Below the pieces are notes generated by a model, which was given only the letters and a program-made list of their open reading frames with translations, ran no database searches and was not told where the DNA came from. DNA of 29,014 bases from CAZGSV01 sp964528605 (GTDB lineage Bacteria > Armatimonadota > Zipacnadia > CAZGSV01), in the NCBI GenBank assembly GCA_964528605.1, contig CAZGSV010000029.1, forward strand, positions 1 through 29,014. Reading direction: 5' to 3'. Shown here piece after piece: positions 21,952 to 29,014 of the stretch (the first letter of the stretch is position 1; every line of letters starts with the position of its first letter). The translations under genes and the position numbers were made by a program.

Positions 21952-23348
21952 GACAGCAGCGCGCCTCGCGCGCCGAGGGCGCCGCCGACCTCGAACTGCT
22001 ACAGGCCGTCCCCCCCCAGAGCATGGAGGCGGAAATGTCCACCCTGGGCGCGATGATGGTCGAGTCCGAGGCCATCGCCACCGCCAGCGAGACTCTCAAG
22101 CCCGACGACTTCTACCATCCCGCCCATCAGAAGATCTACAGCGCCATCCTGGAACTCTATGGCGAAGGTCAGCCGGCCGACATTCTCACCGTTTGCGAGC
22201 GCCTGCGCTCCCGCGGTGACTACGACGGCGTCGGCGGCTCGGCCTACGTCAACCAACTCATCGCCAGCGTGCCCACCGCCGCCAACGTCGCCCACTACGC
22301 CCGCATCGTCGCCGAGCGCGCGCTCCTGCGTCGCCTCGCCGGCGCCGGGGCCGAGATCACCAAGATAGCACACGACCCCGAGAGCGAAGCCCGAGACGTC
22401 GTTGGTCGGGCCCAAAGCCTGGTCTTCGCCATCGGGCAGCACCTCGAGCGCGGCGACTTCGTCCCCATCAAGGAACTCGCCGCCGATCGCTATCGCAACA
22501 TCGAGGACCGCTACGAGCGCAAACAACGCGTCGTCGGCGTCGGCACCGGCTTCGTCGAACTCGACGTGCTTACCAGCGGCCTCCAGCCCGGCGACCTCGT
22601 CATCCTCGCCGCCCGCCCCTCTGTCGGCAAGACCTCCCTGGCCATGAACGTGGGCACCCACGCCGCCCTGCGCGCGCGCGTCCCCGTTGCCATCTTCAGC
22701 CTGGAAATGGCCCGCGAGCAACTAGTCGAAGGCATGATCAGCGCCGAAGCCCGCGTGGACAGCCACCGCATGCGCACCGGCTACCTCAGCCCCGATGACT
22801 GGCGCGCCATCGGGCGCGCCGTCAGCAGCCTCTACACCGCGCCCATCTACATTGACGACACCCCCGGTATCTCCGCCATGGAGATCCGTGCCAAGGCCCG
22901 CCGCCTCGCCGCACGCCAGGAGATTGGCCTCGTCATCATAGATTACCTGCAACTTATCTCCTACCAAGGCCGCGCCGAGAGCCGCAACCAGGAACTCTCC
23001 TTCATCGCCCGCGCTCTGAAAGAGACCGCTCGCGAACTCCGCCTCCCCGTGGTCGCACTTTCGCAACTCAGCCGCGCGGTCGAGCGCGAAGACCGCCGAC
23101 CCATTCTCTCCGATCTGCGCGACAGCGGCGCCATCGAAGCGGAAGCCGACGTCGTCGCCTTCATCCACCGTCCCGATACGCGGAAACGCCGCGGCAGCGA
23201 GGAGGAAGAGGCCGGCCCCGAAGCGACCGTGAGCGCCGCCGAGATCATCCTGGCCAAACACCGCAACGGCCCCACCGGCACCGTCAACCTCCTCTTCCAC
23301 CGCCGCCACCGCCGCTTCGAGAATCCCGTCGCTGCCGAACCCGAGTAG
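21948..23348 (+). CDS. dnaB: Replicative DNA helicase DnaB
   Basis: A 466-residue hexameric helicase that unwinds DNA at the replication fork. The N-terminal domain begins at about residue 20 (LQAVPPQSMEAEMSTLGAMM). The RecA-like domain has TGFVELDVLTSGLQPGDLVIL and Walker A ARPSVGKTS (222-230). Walker B is in LVIIDYLQLIS, followed by SRNQELSFIARALKETARELRLPVVALSQLSRAVE and DLRDSGAIEAEADVVAFIHRP. No intein interrupts it. It starts with ATGA overlapping rplI, so the two are coupled. Confidence 0.98.
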   Translation: MRQQRASRAEGAADLELLQAVPPQSMEAEMSTLGAMMVESEAIATASETLKPDDFYHPAHQKIYSAILELYGEGQPADILTVCERLRSRGDYDGVGGSAYVNQLIASVPTAANVAHYARIVAERALLRRLAGAGAEITKIAHDPESEARDVVGRAQSLVFAIGQHLERGDFVPIKELAADRYRNIEDRYERKQRVVGVGTGFVELDVLTSGLQPGDLVILAARPSVGKTSLAMNVGTHAALRARVPVAIFSLEMAREQLVEGMISAEARVDSHRMRTGYLSPDDWRAIGRAVSSLYTAPIYIDDTPGISAMEIRAKARRLAARQEIGLVIIDYLQLISYQGRAESRNQELSFIARALKETARELRLPVVALSQLSRAVEREDRRPILSDLRDSGAIEAEADVVAFIHRPDTRKRRGSEEEEAGPEATVSAAEIILAKHRNGPTGTVNLLFHRRHRRFENPVAAEPE

Positions 23349-23385
23349 CGGCGCTGCTATACCCCATCCAGAAAGGGGACGTTCA

Positions 23386-24651
23386 GTGAGAATCCTTGTG
23401 GTCGGTTCCGGGGGCAGAGAGCACGCGCTCGTCTGGTCCCTCTCCCGCCACGGTAACGAGCGCCAAATCCTCTGCCTTCCAGGCAACGCCGGCATTGCCT
23501 CTCTGGCCCAGTGCCTGCCCGGCCACGCCGAGAGCACCGAGCAGGTACTGGCCGCCGCAGCAGAAGTGAAGCCCGATCTTGTGGTCATCGGGCCCGAGGA
23601 CCCCCTTGCCGCCGGCCTCGCGGACTCCCTTGAGCAAGCGGGCTTCCACGCCTTCGGCCCCTCCGCCCAGGCAGCCCGGCTCGAGGCCGACAAAGCCTTC
23701 GCCAAGGAGTTCATGACGCGCCATAGGGTGCCAACGGCAGGCTTTGAGATCTTCGACGACCCCGCCGCTGCCCACCGTCACCTCGACCGCGCCGTCATGC
23801 CCGTCGTGGTCAAGGCCTCCGGCCTCGCCAAGGGCAAGGGCGTCAGCGTCTGCATCTCCCGCGACCAAGCCCACAACGCGGTCACGGCCGCCATGGAGCA
23901 ACGCGTCTTCGGCGACGCCGGCGACCAGGTGCTCATCGAGGAATGCCTCTTCGGCCAGGAGGTCACCTACAAGGTCTTCTGCGACGGCGAGCACTTCCTC
24001 CCCATGCCCCCGGCGCAGGACTACAAGCCTGTGGGCGACGACGACAAAGGACCGAACACGGGAGGCATGGGCTGCTACTCCCCGGTCCCGCTCGTGGACG
24101 AAGCGCTCGAGCAGGCCATCGTCACCCGCATCATCCGCTCGACCATACAGGGCCTCGCCAGCGAGGGCACGCCTTACAGGGGAGTCCTCTACGCCGGCCT
24201 GATGATAACCCCGCAGGGCCCCCATCTCCTTGAGTTCAACTGCCGTTTCGGCGACCCCGAAACCCAGGTGCTCCTTCCCCGCCTGCAGACTGACCTGGTG
24301 GAACTGCTTCAGGCCTGCCGCGAAGGTCGCCTACGGGAAATGCGCGCCTCTTGGTCCATCGAGCGCGCCGTGTGCGTGGTGGCCGCCTCCGCCGGCTACC
24401 CGGGCCCTTACAAGAGAGGCGAAACCATAATCGGCCTCGAGCGCGCCGAGCGCCTCGCCCTCATCTTCCACGCGGGAACCGCCCGGGCTGACGGGCGCGT
24501 GGTTACTAACGGAGGTCGGGTGCTGAGCGTCACGGGCCGCGGCACAACCTTTGCCGCCGCCCGTGAGCGCGCCTACGCCGCGCTGCAGGACATCAGTTTC
24601 AGAGGAATGCACTATCGCCGCGATATCGCCGCCCGGGTGGTGGAACACTAA
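23386..24651 (+). CDS. purD: Phosphoribosylamine-glycine ligase
   Basis: A 421-residue ATP-grasp enzyme that joins glycine to phosphoribosylamine, step two of purine synthesis. It starts at GTG with (M)RILVVGSGGREHALVW, preceded by AAAGGGG. Visible are VVIGPEDPLAAGLAD, the ATP-grasp VVVKASGLAKGKGV, DYKPVGDDDKGPNTGGMGCYSP, and the metal-binding LLEFNCRFGDPETQVLLPRL. Length and order are standard. One base separates it from purE. Confidence 0.98.
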   Translation: MRILVVGSGGREHALVWSLSRHGNERQILCLPGNAGIASLAQCLPGHAESTEQVLAAAAEVKPDLVVIGPEDPLAAGLADSLEQAGFHAFGPSAQAARLEADKAFAKEFMTRHRVPTAGFEIFDDPAAAHRHLDRAVMPVVVKASGLAKGKGVSVCISRDQAHNAVTAAMEQRVFGDAGDQVLIEECLFGQEVTYKVFCDGEHFLPMPPAQDYKPVGDDDKGPNTGGMGCYSPVPLVDEALEQAIVTRIIRSTIQGLASEGTPYRGVLYAGLMITPQGPHLLEFNCRFGDPETQVLLPRLQTDLVELLQACREGRLREMRASWSIERAVCVVAASAGYPGPYKRGETIIGLERAERLALIFHAGTARADGRVVTNGGRVLSVTGRGTTFAAARERAYAALQDISFRGMHYRRDIAARVVEH

Positions 24652-24652
24652 C

Positions 24653-25174
24653 ATGCCGCACAAGCCCTTGGTTGCCGTGCTCATGGGCAGCGCTTCTGAT
24701 CTCGAGGCCGTGGCGCCTGCCTTCGCCCTGTTGGACGAACTCGGCGTGCCCTACCAGGCCCAGGTCCTCTCTGCGCACCGCAGCCCACAGGCGGTTGCCC
24801 GCTTTGCCGGCAACGCCGCCCGGCGGGGCATCCGCGTCATCATCGCCGCCGCCGGCGGCGCCGCCCATCTGCCCGGAGCGGTCGCCGCTCATACTACCCT
24901 CCCTGTGATCGGCCTCCCCATCGCCACCCAGCCCCTGCAGGGCATGGACGCGTTAATCTCCATGGTGCAGATGCCCAAGGGCGTGCCGGTCGCCGTGGTG
25001 GGCATCAACGGCGCCGCCAATGCTGCCCTCCTTGCCGCTCAAGTCCTCGCTTTACAGGACAAGGCATTCGCAGCACGCTTGAACCGGTACCGCGCGGCCC
25101 AGCAAGATTCGGTGCGCTCGCAGAACACCAAACTCCAGACACAACTCCGCAAGCAGCGACAGGAGGGCTCCTAG
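24653..25174 (+). CDS. purE: N5-carboxyaminoimidazole ribonucleotide mutase / AIR carboxylase
   Basis: A 173-residue PurE. Motifs are VAVLMGSASDLEAVAPAF, QVLSAHRSPQAVARFA, AAGGAAHLPGAVAAHTTLPVIGLPI and MPKGVPVAVVGINGAANAALLAAQ. It normally works with PurK (class I), but no purK is adjacent. Either purK is elsewhere or this is a class II type acting directly on AIR; I cannot tell by eye. ATG at 24653 follows GGTGG. Its stop abuts the purF start with no gap. Confidence 0.96.
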   Translation: MPHKPLVAVLMGSASDLEAVAPAFALLDELGVPYQAQVLSAHRSPQAVARFAGNAARRGIRVIIAAAGGAAHLPGAVAAHTTLPVIGLPIATQPLQGMDALISMVQMPKGVPVAVVGINGAANAALLAAQVLALQDKAFAARLNRYRAAQQDSVRSQNTKLQTQLRKQRQEGS

Positions 25175-26614
25175 TTGTCCATCGTTTCGAGCGGCGGCGA
25201 GGCAGGCGCGTTCTGGCGTGACTGCTGCGGCGTCTTCGGCGTGCAAGCGCCGGGACACGATGTCTCCCGCCTAACCTACTTCGGCCTCTACGCGCTTCAG
25301 CACCGCGGTCAGGAGAGCGCCGGCATCGCGGTCACCGACGGCCAGGACATCAACTTCCACAAAGGCATGGGGCTCGCCTGGCTCGTCTTCAGCGAGGACG
25401 ACCTCGCCTCGCTGCAGGGCAACGGCGCGCTCGGCCACGTGCGTTACTCCACCACCGGCAGCAGCACCGTGGCCAACGCTCAGCCCATCGTGGTCAACTC
25501 CCCCTCCGGCCCCCTCGCCGTCGCCCATAACGGCAACATCGTCAACGCCTACGAACTCCGTCAGCAACTCGAGAGCGAAGGCGTCGTCTTCACCTCCACC
25601 TCCGATACCGAGGTCATGGCCCACCTCATCGCCAGGAATCTCAAAGGCGACATTCTCGCCGCCGTCGAGGCCATGATGCAGAAGGTGCGCGGGGCCTATT
25701 CGCTCGGCATCCTCCACCGGGGCTTTCTGCTGGCCGTGCGCGACCCCTGGGGCGTCCGTCCTCTATGCCTGGGCCGCTTGCCGGCGAACGGCGCCCACGT
25801 GATCGCCTCCGAGTCCTGCGCCCTCTCCGTCGTCGGGGCCAATTTCTGGCGCGAGGTAGAGCCCGGCGAGGTCCTGGTGCTCGAGCGCGACCAGTGCCGT
25901 TCCTTCCAGGCAATCGAGGCCGACCGCTCGGCCTTCTGCCTCTTCGAGTACGTCTATCTCGCCCGCCCGGATTCCCTACTCATGGGCAAGCCCGTCCATG
26001 AGGTCCGGAAGCGCATGGGCAACCTCCTCGCCCAAGAGCACCCGGCCGACGCCGACGTGGTGATCCCCGTGCCCATGACCGGCATCCCCATCGCCCACGG
26101 TTACGCCGAGGCCTCTCGCATCCCCTACGCGGAAGGCTTCATCCACAACCGCTACATCCATCGTACCTTCATTCAGCCCGACCAGCGCATGCGCGACCTC
26201 GGCGTGCGCATGAAGTTCGCGCCTCTGCCCCATATTCTCGCCGGGCGGCGCGTCGTGATGGTCGAGGACTCCATCGTCCGCGGCACCAGCACCCGCCAGA
26301 TCGTCCGCCTCGTCCGCGACGCCGGCGCCCGTGAAGTCCACGTGCGCATCGGCTCCCCGCCCATTCCCTGCTCCTGCTTCTACGGCGTGGACACGCCCGA
26401 TGCGGCTAAGTTGATCGCCTCCCACATGTCCGTTGACGAGATCCGCCGTACCATCGGCGCCGACTCCCTCGGCTATCTTAGCCTGGCCAACCTCGTCCGC
26501 GCCTGCGACCTGCCGCGGCGCACCTTCTGCACCGCCTGCTTCTCCGGTGAGTATCCCATCGCGCTTCCCCCACGCGCGCGCCTGGACAAGGCCATGTGGG
26601 AGGAGGACGCGTAG
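25175..26614 (+). CDS. purF: Amidophosphoribosyltransferase
   Basis: A 479-residue enzyme making phosphoribosylamine from PRPP and glutamine, the first committed purine step. The start is TTG, right after the purE stop, with AGGAGG eight bases upstream. A 17-residue propeptide precedes the catalytic Cys18 of CGVFGV. The glutaminase domain shows GLYALQHRGQESAGIAV, GHVRYSTTG, HNGNIVNAYELR and SDTEV. The PRPP site is VVMVEDSIVRGTSTRQIVRL. Cysteines in FCLFEYVYLARPDS, PCSCFYGVDTP and RTFCTACFSGEYP match the Fe-S type PurF of Bacillus, so this is probably an oxygen-sensitive, propeptide-processed form. Confidence 0.98.
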   Translation: MSIVSSGGEAGAFWRDCCGVFGVQAPGHDVSRLTYFGLYALQHRGQESAGIAVTDGQDINFHKGMGLAWLVFSEDDLASLQGNGALGHVRYSTTGSSTVANAQPIVVNSPSGPLAVAHNGNIVNAYELRQQLESEGVVFTSTSDTEVMAHLIARNLKGDILAAVEAMMQKVRGAYSLGILHRGFLLAVRDPWGVRPLCLGRLPANGAHVIASESCALSVVGANFWREVEPGEVLVLERDQCRSFQAIEADRSAFCLFEYVYLARPDSLLMGKPVHEVRKRMGNLLAQEHPADADVVIPVPMTGIPIAHGYAEASRIPYAEGFIHNRYIHRTFIQPDQRMRDLGVRMKFAPLPHILAGRRVVMVEDSIVRGTSTRQIVRLVRDAGAREVHVRIGSPPIPCSCFYGVDTPDAAKLIASHMSVDEIRRTIGADSLGYLSLANLVRACDLPRRTFCTACFSGEYPIALPPRARLDKAMWEEDA

Positions 26615-26666
26615 GCCTGCGCGTCGCATACGCGCCCTCCGGATAACGTCTAAGGAGGTAGATGCC

Positions 26667-27311
26667 GTGCCTGCCATCAACCTCGGCGTCCTTTGCTCCG
26701 GCCGCGGCAGCAACCTCGAGGCCATCCTGGAATCGTGCGAGCAAGGCCGGATAGGCGGCCGCGTCGTCGTCGTTATCAGTGACGTCGCCGACGCCTTTGC
26801 CCTCGAGCGCGCCCGGCGCCACGGTGTCGAGGCCCTCTACCTCCCGCCGGGCAAGTTCCGCACCAAACTCGAACTGGAGATAGAGGAGCAGTACCTCCGC
26901 GCCCTGAGAGAACGCGGCGTGGACCTCGTCTGCCTCGCCGGTTTCATGCGCGTCCTCAAGTCCACCTTCATCCAGGCCTTCCCCCAGCGCATCCTCAACA
27001 TCCACCCCGCCCTGCTCCCCTCCTTCCCCGGGCTGCACGCCCAGCAGCGGGCCTTCGACTATGGCGTCAAGATCGCCGGCTGCACCGTGCACTTTGTGGA
27101 CGAAGGCATTGACGCCGGGCCCATCATCATGCAAGCCGCCGTTCCCGTCATGGAGAACGACACCGAGGACACCCTCGCGGCCCGCATCCTCGAGCAGGAA
27201 CACATCATCTACTCCGAGGCCATCCAACTCTTCGCCGAGGGTCGCCTCCGCATCGAAGGACGCCGCGTCCGCATCCTCCCACCGGGTCAGTCCGCCTCAA
27301 GCGCTCTGTGA
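26667..27311 (+). CDS. purN: Phosphoribosylglycinamide formyltransferase
   Basis: A 214-residue formyl-tetrahydrofolate-dependent GAR transformylase, step three of purine synthesis. It begins (M)PAINLGVLCSGRGSNLEAIL at GTG 26667, seven bases after TAAGGAGGT, the best ribosome-binding site in the window. An out-of-frame ATG at 26662 is not used. Catalytic residues are in FMRVLKSTFIQAFPQRILNIHPALLPSFPGLHAQQRAFDYG, GCTVHFVDEGIDAGPIIMQ (His and Asp of the active site). A palindromic hairpin follows its stop directly. Confidence 0.97.
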   Translation: MPAINLGVLCSGRGSNLEAILESCEQGRIGGRVVVVISDVADAFALERARRHGVEALYLPPGKFRTKLELEIEEQYLRALRERGVDLVCLAGFMRVLKSTFIQAFPQRILNIHPALLPSFPGLHAQQRAFDYGVKIAGCTVHFVDEGIDAGPIIMQAAVPVMENDTEDTLAARILEQEHIIYSEAIQLFAEGRLRIEGRRVRILPPGQSASSAL

Positions 27312-27327
27312 CCCGCCGTACGGCGGG
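27312..27327. repeat. GC palindrome directly after the purN stop, copy 2
   Basis: CCCGCCGTACGGCGGG, a perfect 16-base palindrome starting at the base after the purN TGA (27309-27311). It is identical to the core of the element at 4681-4698, which also touches a stop codon. No T-run follows, so read-through into the radical-SAM gene is expected. Confidence 0.75.
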
Positions 27328-27375
27328 CTGCGGCCCTGCGCCGCGTTCCCGGCCAGAGATGGGGGTGATCGGCCG

Positions 27376-28440
27376 ATGAAGTGGGACAAAACTCGCCTGC
27401 AGCCGATATATTCGGGCTGCCCCAACCGCTGCCGCCACTGCTGCGACGAGGGTAGCCCGCCTTTCGGCGACCTGATGTCCCTCGAGGACATCCAGTGGAT
27501 CGTCGCCGAGTTCGACCGCGCCTGGCAGGACACCTTCGGCACGCCTGCGCACTTCCGCATCCTCGAGGACGGCTTCGAGCCCACGGTGCACCAGGACTTC
27601 ATCCGTCTGCGGCAGTACGTCATGTCGTTCCTTCCGGCCTCGCGCCGAGAGGAATTCGATACCCTGGGCACTAACGGACACGGCCTCGCCCGGGCTCCCA
27701 ACTGGCGCTCGCTCTTCGAAGAACTTGCCGCCATCGGCGTCCGGGGCCTCGGCTTCGCCGTGCACGGGCTGGGGCAGGAACACGACTGGTTCGTTCAGCG
27801 CGACGGCGCCTATCAGGACATCACGCCAAGCGCTACTCGCGCCCTCGACTCCGGCCTCAACGTCTCGTTCGAGATTCACCTCAACAAGCGTAACCTCGCC
27901 TCCTTCCCCGCCATAGTTGATGCCCTCGAGAGGCTCTGCTCCGGCCAGGCGCGTATCTGGTGCGGCGTGCCCGGCTTCTACATGAACGACCGCCTGCGCG
28001 CCTTTGAATCCTTGCGCCCCACTAAGGGCGACTGGGCGCACATCGCGGAGACCCTCGAGCGCGCTCCCGACAGAGGCAGCAATACCGAAGCCCACTGGAC
28101 CGGACTGCTGGCCGAGAAGGGCAAGTACGCGGGCCTGTGCACCTACGAACCCGCGGGACGCGGCCCCGAGGAACGCGCCCTTGCCTGGCTCCGCATAACC
28201 CCCGCCTTCGACGTCATCGAGATGTTCGAGTCGCGCCCGCCCTTGCCGCACGGCAACCTCGAACGCGACGGCATCTCCAGGGTGTGGGCCGGCATCCTCG
28301 AGGCTGACCTGCCTCCCATGCCGGAGCCCGAGGCGCTCGCGAAGTCCTACGGCAACTTCGAGTCCGAGGCGCTGCACCCGGGGGTGGATAGCGTTTACAT
28401 AAAACTGTGCGACCGCTACTGGCAGAGCCAGCAGGCGTGA
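27376..28440 (+). CDS. Radical SAM-like protein, function unknown
   Basis: A 354-residue protein with YSGCPNRCRHCC near its start: Cys15, Cys19 and Cys22 form CX3CX2C, the [4Fe-4S] site of radical SAM enzymes. LEDGFEPTVHQDFIRL, LGTNGHGLARA and IGVRGLGFAVHGLGQEHDWF lie where barrel strands would be expected, and NVSFEIHLNKRNLASFPAIVDAL continues the alpha/beta pattern. The C-terminal half has no extra cysteine cluster of the SPASM type. I do not recognise the subfamily or substrate. The ATG at 27376 is 64 bases after purN, beyond the hairpin, with GGTGA upstream. Its place at the end of a purine run is suggestive but not proof of a nucleotide-related role. Confidence 0.7.
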   Translation: MKWDKTRLQPIYSGCPNRCRHCCDEGSPPFGDLMSLEDIQWIVAEFDRAWQDTFGTPAHFRILEDGFEPTVHQDFIRLRQYVMSFLPASRREEFDTLGTNGHGLARAPNWRSLFEELAAIGVRGLGFAVHGLGQEHDWFVQRDGAYQDITPSATRALDSGLNVSFEIHLNKRNLASFPAIVDALERLCSGQARIWCGVPGFYMNDRLRAFESLRPTKGDWAHIAETLERAPDRGSNTEAHWTGLLAEKGKYAGLCTYEPAGRGPEERALAWLRITPAFDVIEMFESRPPLPHGNLERDGISRVWAGILEADLPPMPEPEALAKSYGNFESEALHPGVDSVYIKLCDRYWQSQQA

Positions 28441-28460
28441 CCGCCGCGGCTGGCTCGCGT

Positions 28461-29014
28461 CTAGCCGTTCCTCCCCTGAAGTAACTGGGACACGGTGACG
28501 AAGCGGTACCCGGGCGCCCGCAGTTGCGCGATCAGAGCGGGAAGCGCTTCCGCGGTGTGCCAGCCCCGGCCGTTCACGTGCATTATGACTATGGAGCCGT
28601 TCTGCGCTTTCGCCAGCACCCCCGACACTAGGCGAGAGGCCGTGATGTTGCGGTCCGGGTCACCCGAGACCACGTCCCACTGAATCACCGTAAGCCCGAG
28701 CGCGCCCGCCGTTCGCAGCACAGCGTCGTTGTACTCGCCAAAGGGCGCGCGGAACAGCCGCCCCTGCCTTCCCGTCAGCGCGCACATCACGTCCTGCGTC
28801 CGCTTGATCTCGTCGCGCACGCGCTCGGCCGAAACCTTCGTTAGATGCGGATGGATGTACGAGTGATTGCCGAGTTCAAAGAGCGGGTCCTGAGCCAGGG
28901 CGCGCGTGACCTCTGGATGCGATTCCATCCACTTGCCGCCCAGAAAGAGAGTCGCCGGCGTGCGCGTCGCCTCCAAGACGCGTACTATGTCGGCGTCGCA
29001 GCCCGCTGGCTTCT
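28461..29014 (-). CDS. Polysaccharide deacetylase (NodB family), N-terminus beyond window
   Basis: The C-terminal 184 or so residues of a NodB-homology deacetylase, which removes acetyl or related groups from peptidoglycan or other glycans. The frame is open to the window edge (KPAGCDADIVRVLEATRT...), so the start is missing. Motifs: ATLFLGGKW, metal-binding HSYIHPHL (H-x3-H), RAPFGEYNDAV, VIQWDVVSGD and IVIMHVNG with the second catalytic His. The first motif appears as DAD near the edge. The gene converges on the radical-SAM gene with 20 bases between stops and no evident terminator there. Confidence 0.92.
   Translation of the reverse strand, partial: KPAGCDADIVRVLEATRTPATLFLGGKWMESHPEVTRALAQDPLFELGNHSYIHPHLTKVSAERVRDEIKRTQDVMCALTGRQGRLFRAPFGEYNDAVLRTAGALGLTVIQWDVVSGDPDRNITASRLVSGVLAKAQNGSIVIMHVNGRGWHTAEALPALIAQLRAPGYRFVTVSQLLQGRNG

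Noticed and set aside
25161..25172. AGGAGGGCTCCT as a hairpin hiding the purF ribosome-binding site
   Set aside because: The stem would be four pairs with a four-base loop, too weak to matter on its own.
28441..28460. Terminator between the convergent radical SAM and deacetylase genes
   Set aside because: Only 20 bases, no stem-loop with a T-run on either strand.

Overview
The window is about 29 kb of GC-rich, densely coding bacterial chromosome. Three things point to a diderm (outer-membrane) bacterium. First, there is an mlaE-mlaF-mlaD lipid-transport operon, and its MlaD appears to end in its own outer-membrane beta-barrel. Second, there are large secreted carbohydrate-active proteins. 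Third, there is a compact microcompartment locus of the Planctomycetes/Verrucomicrobia (PVM) type. The long MlaD is the architecture described for Terrabacteria such as diderm Firmicutes, so my best guess is Armatimonadota or a relative. This is inference from gene content only; no rRNA gene is present.

Left part, minus strand, 5,601 down to 1: a bacterial microcompartment (BMC) operon. It has a clear sigma-70-type promoter (TTGACG, 17 bp, TATACT) in front of a class II aldolase. Then follow two BMC-H hexamer shell genes, the phosphotransacylase pduL, three overlapping EutN/CcmL-type pentamer (vertex) genes, a flavoprotein-like gene, and a PduP-type CoA-acylating aldehyde dehydrogenase. The first 16 codons of an acetate kinase run off the window edge. 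Together these encode a complete route: sugar phosphate (fuculose/rhamnulose-1-phosphate) -> lactaldehyde -> acyl-CoA -> acyl-phosphate -> acid plus ATP. Four of the proteins carry short amphipathic helices at a terminus that look like cargo-encapsulation peptides.

Upstream of it, minus strand, 11,904 down to 5,633: two translationally coupled secreted proteins. One is a 1,508-residue putative glycoside hydrolase with an NPCBM-like module. The other is a 582-residue protein with a NEW3-like C-terminal domain. They may supply sugars to the microcompartment, but have their own upstream region. Centre, 12,012 to 18,102: a mix of single genes. These are a secreted penicillin-acylase-family Ntn hydrolase, a small MJ0042-type zinc-ribbon membrane protein, a TolB-like beta-propeller (minus), a cytidylate-kinase-like protein, and a DUF362 protein (minus).

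Right part, plus strand, 18,253 to 28,440: a strong promoter (TTGACG, 17 bp, TATAAT) precedes a co-directional run of mlaE, mlaF, mlaD, rplI, dnaB, purD, purE, purF, purN and an unrecognised radical-SAM gene. Genes overlap or lie a few bases apart. The window ends with a partial polysaccharide deacetylase on the minus strand. A perfect GC palindrome (CCCGCCGTACGGCGGG) occurs twice, each time at a stop codon (after the aldolase and after purN). No tRNA, rRNA, CRISPR array or insertion sequence was seen.
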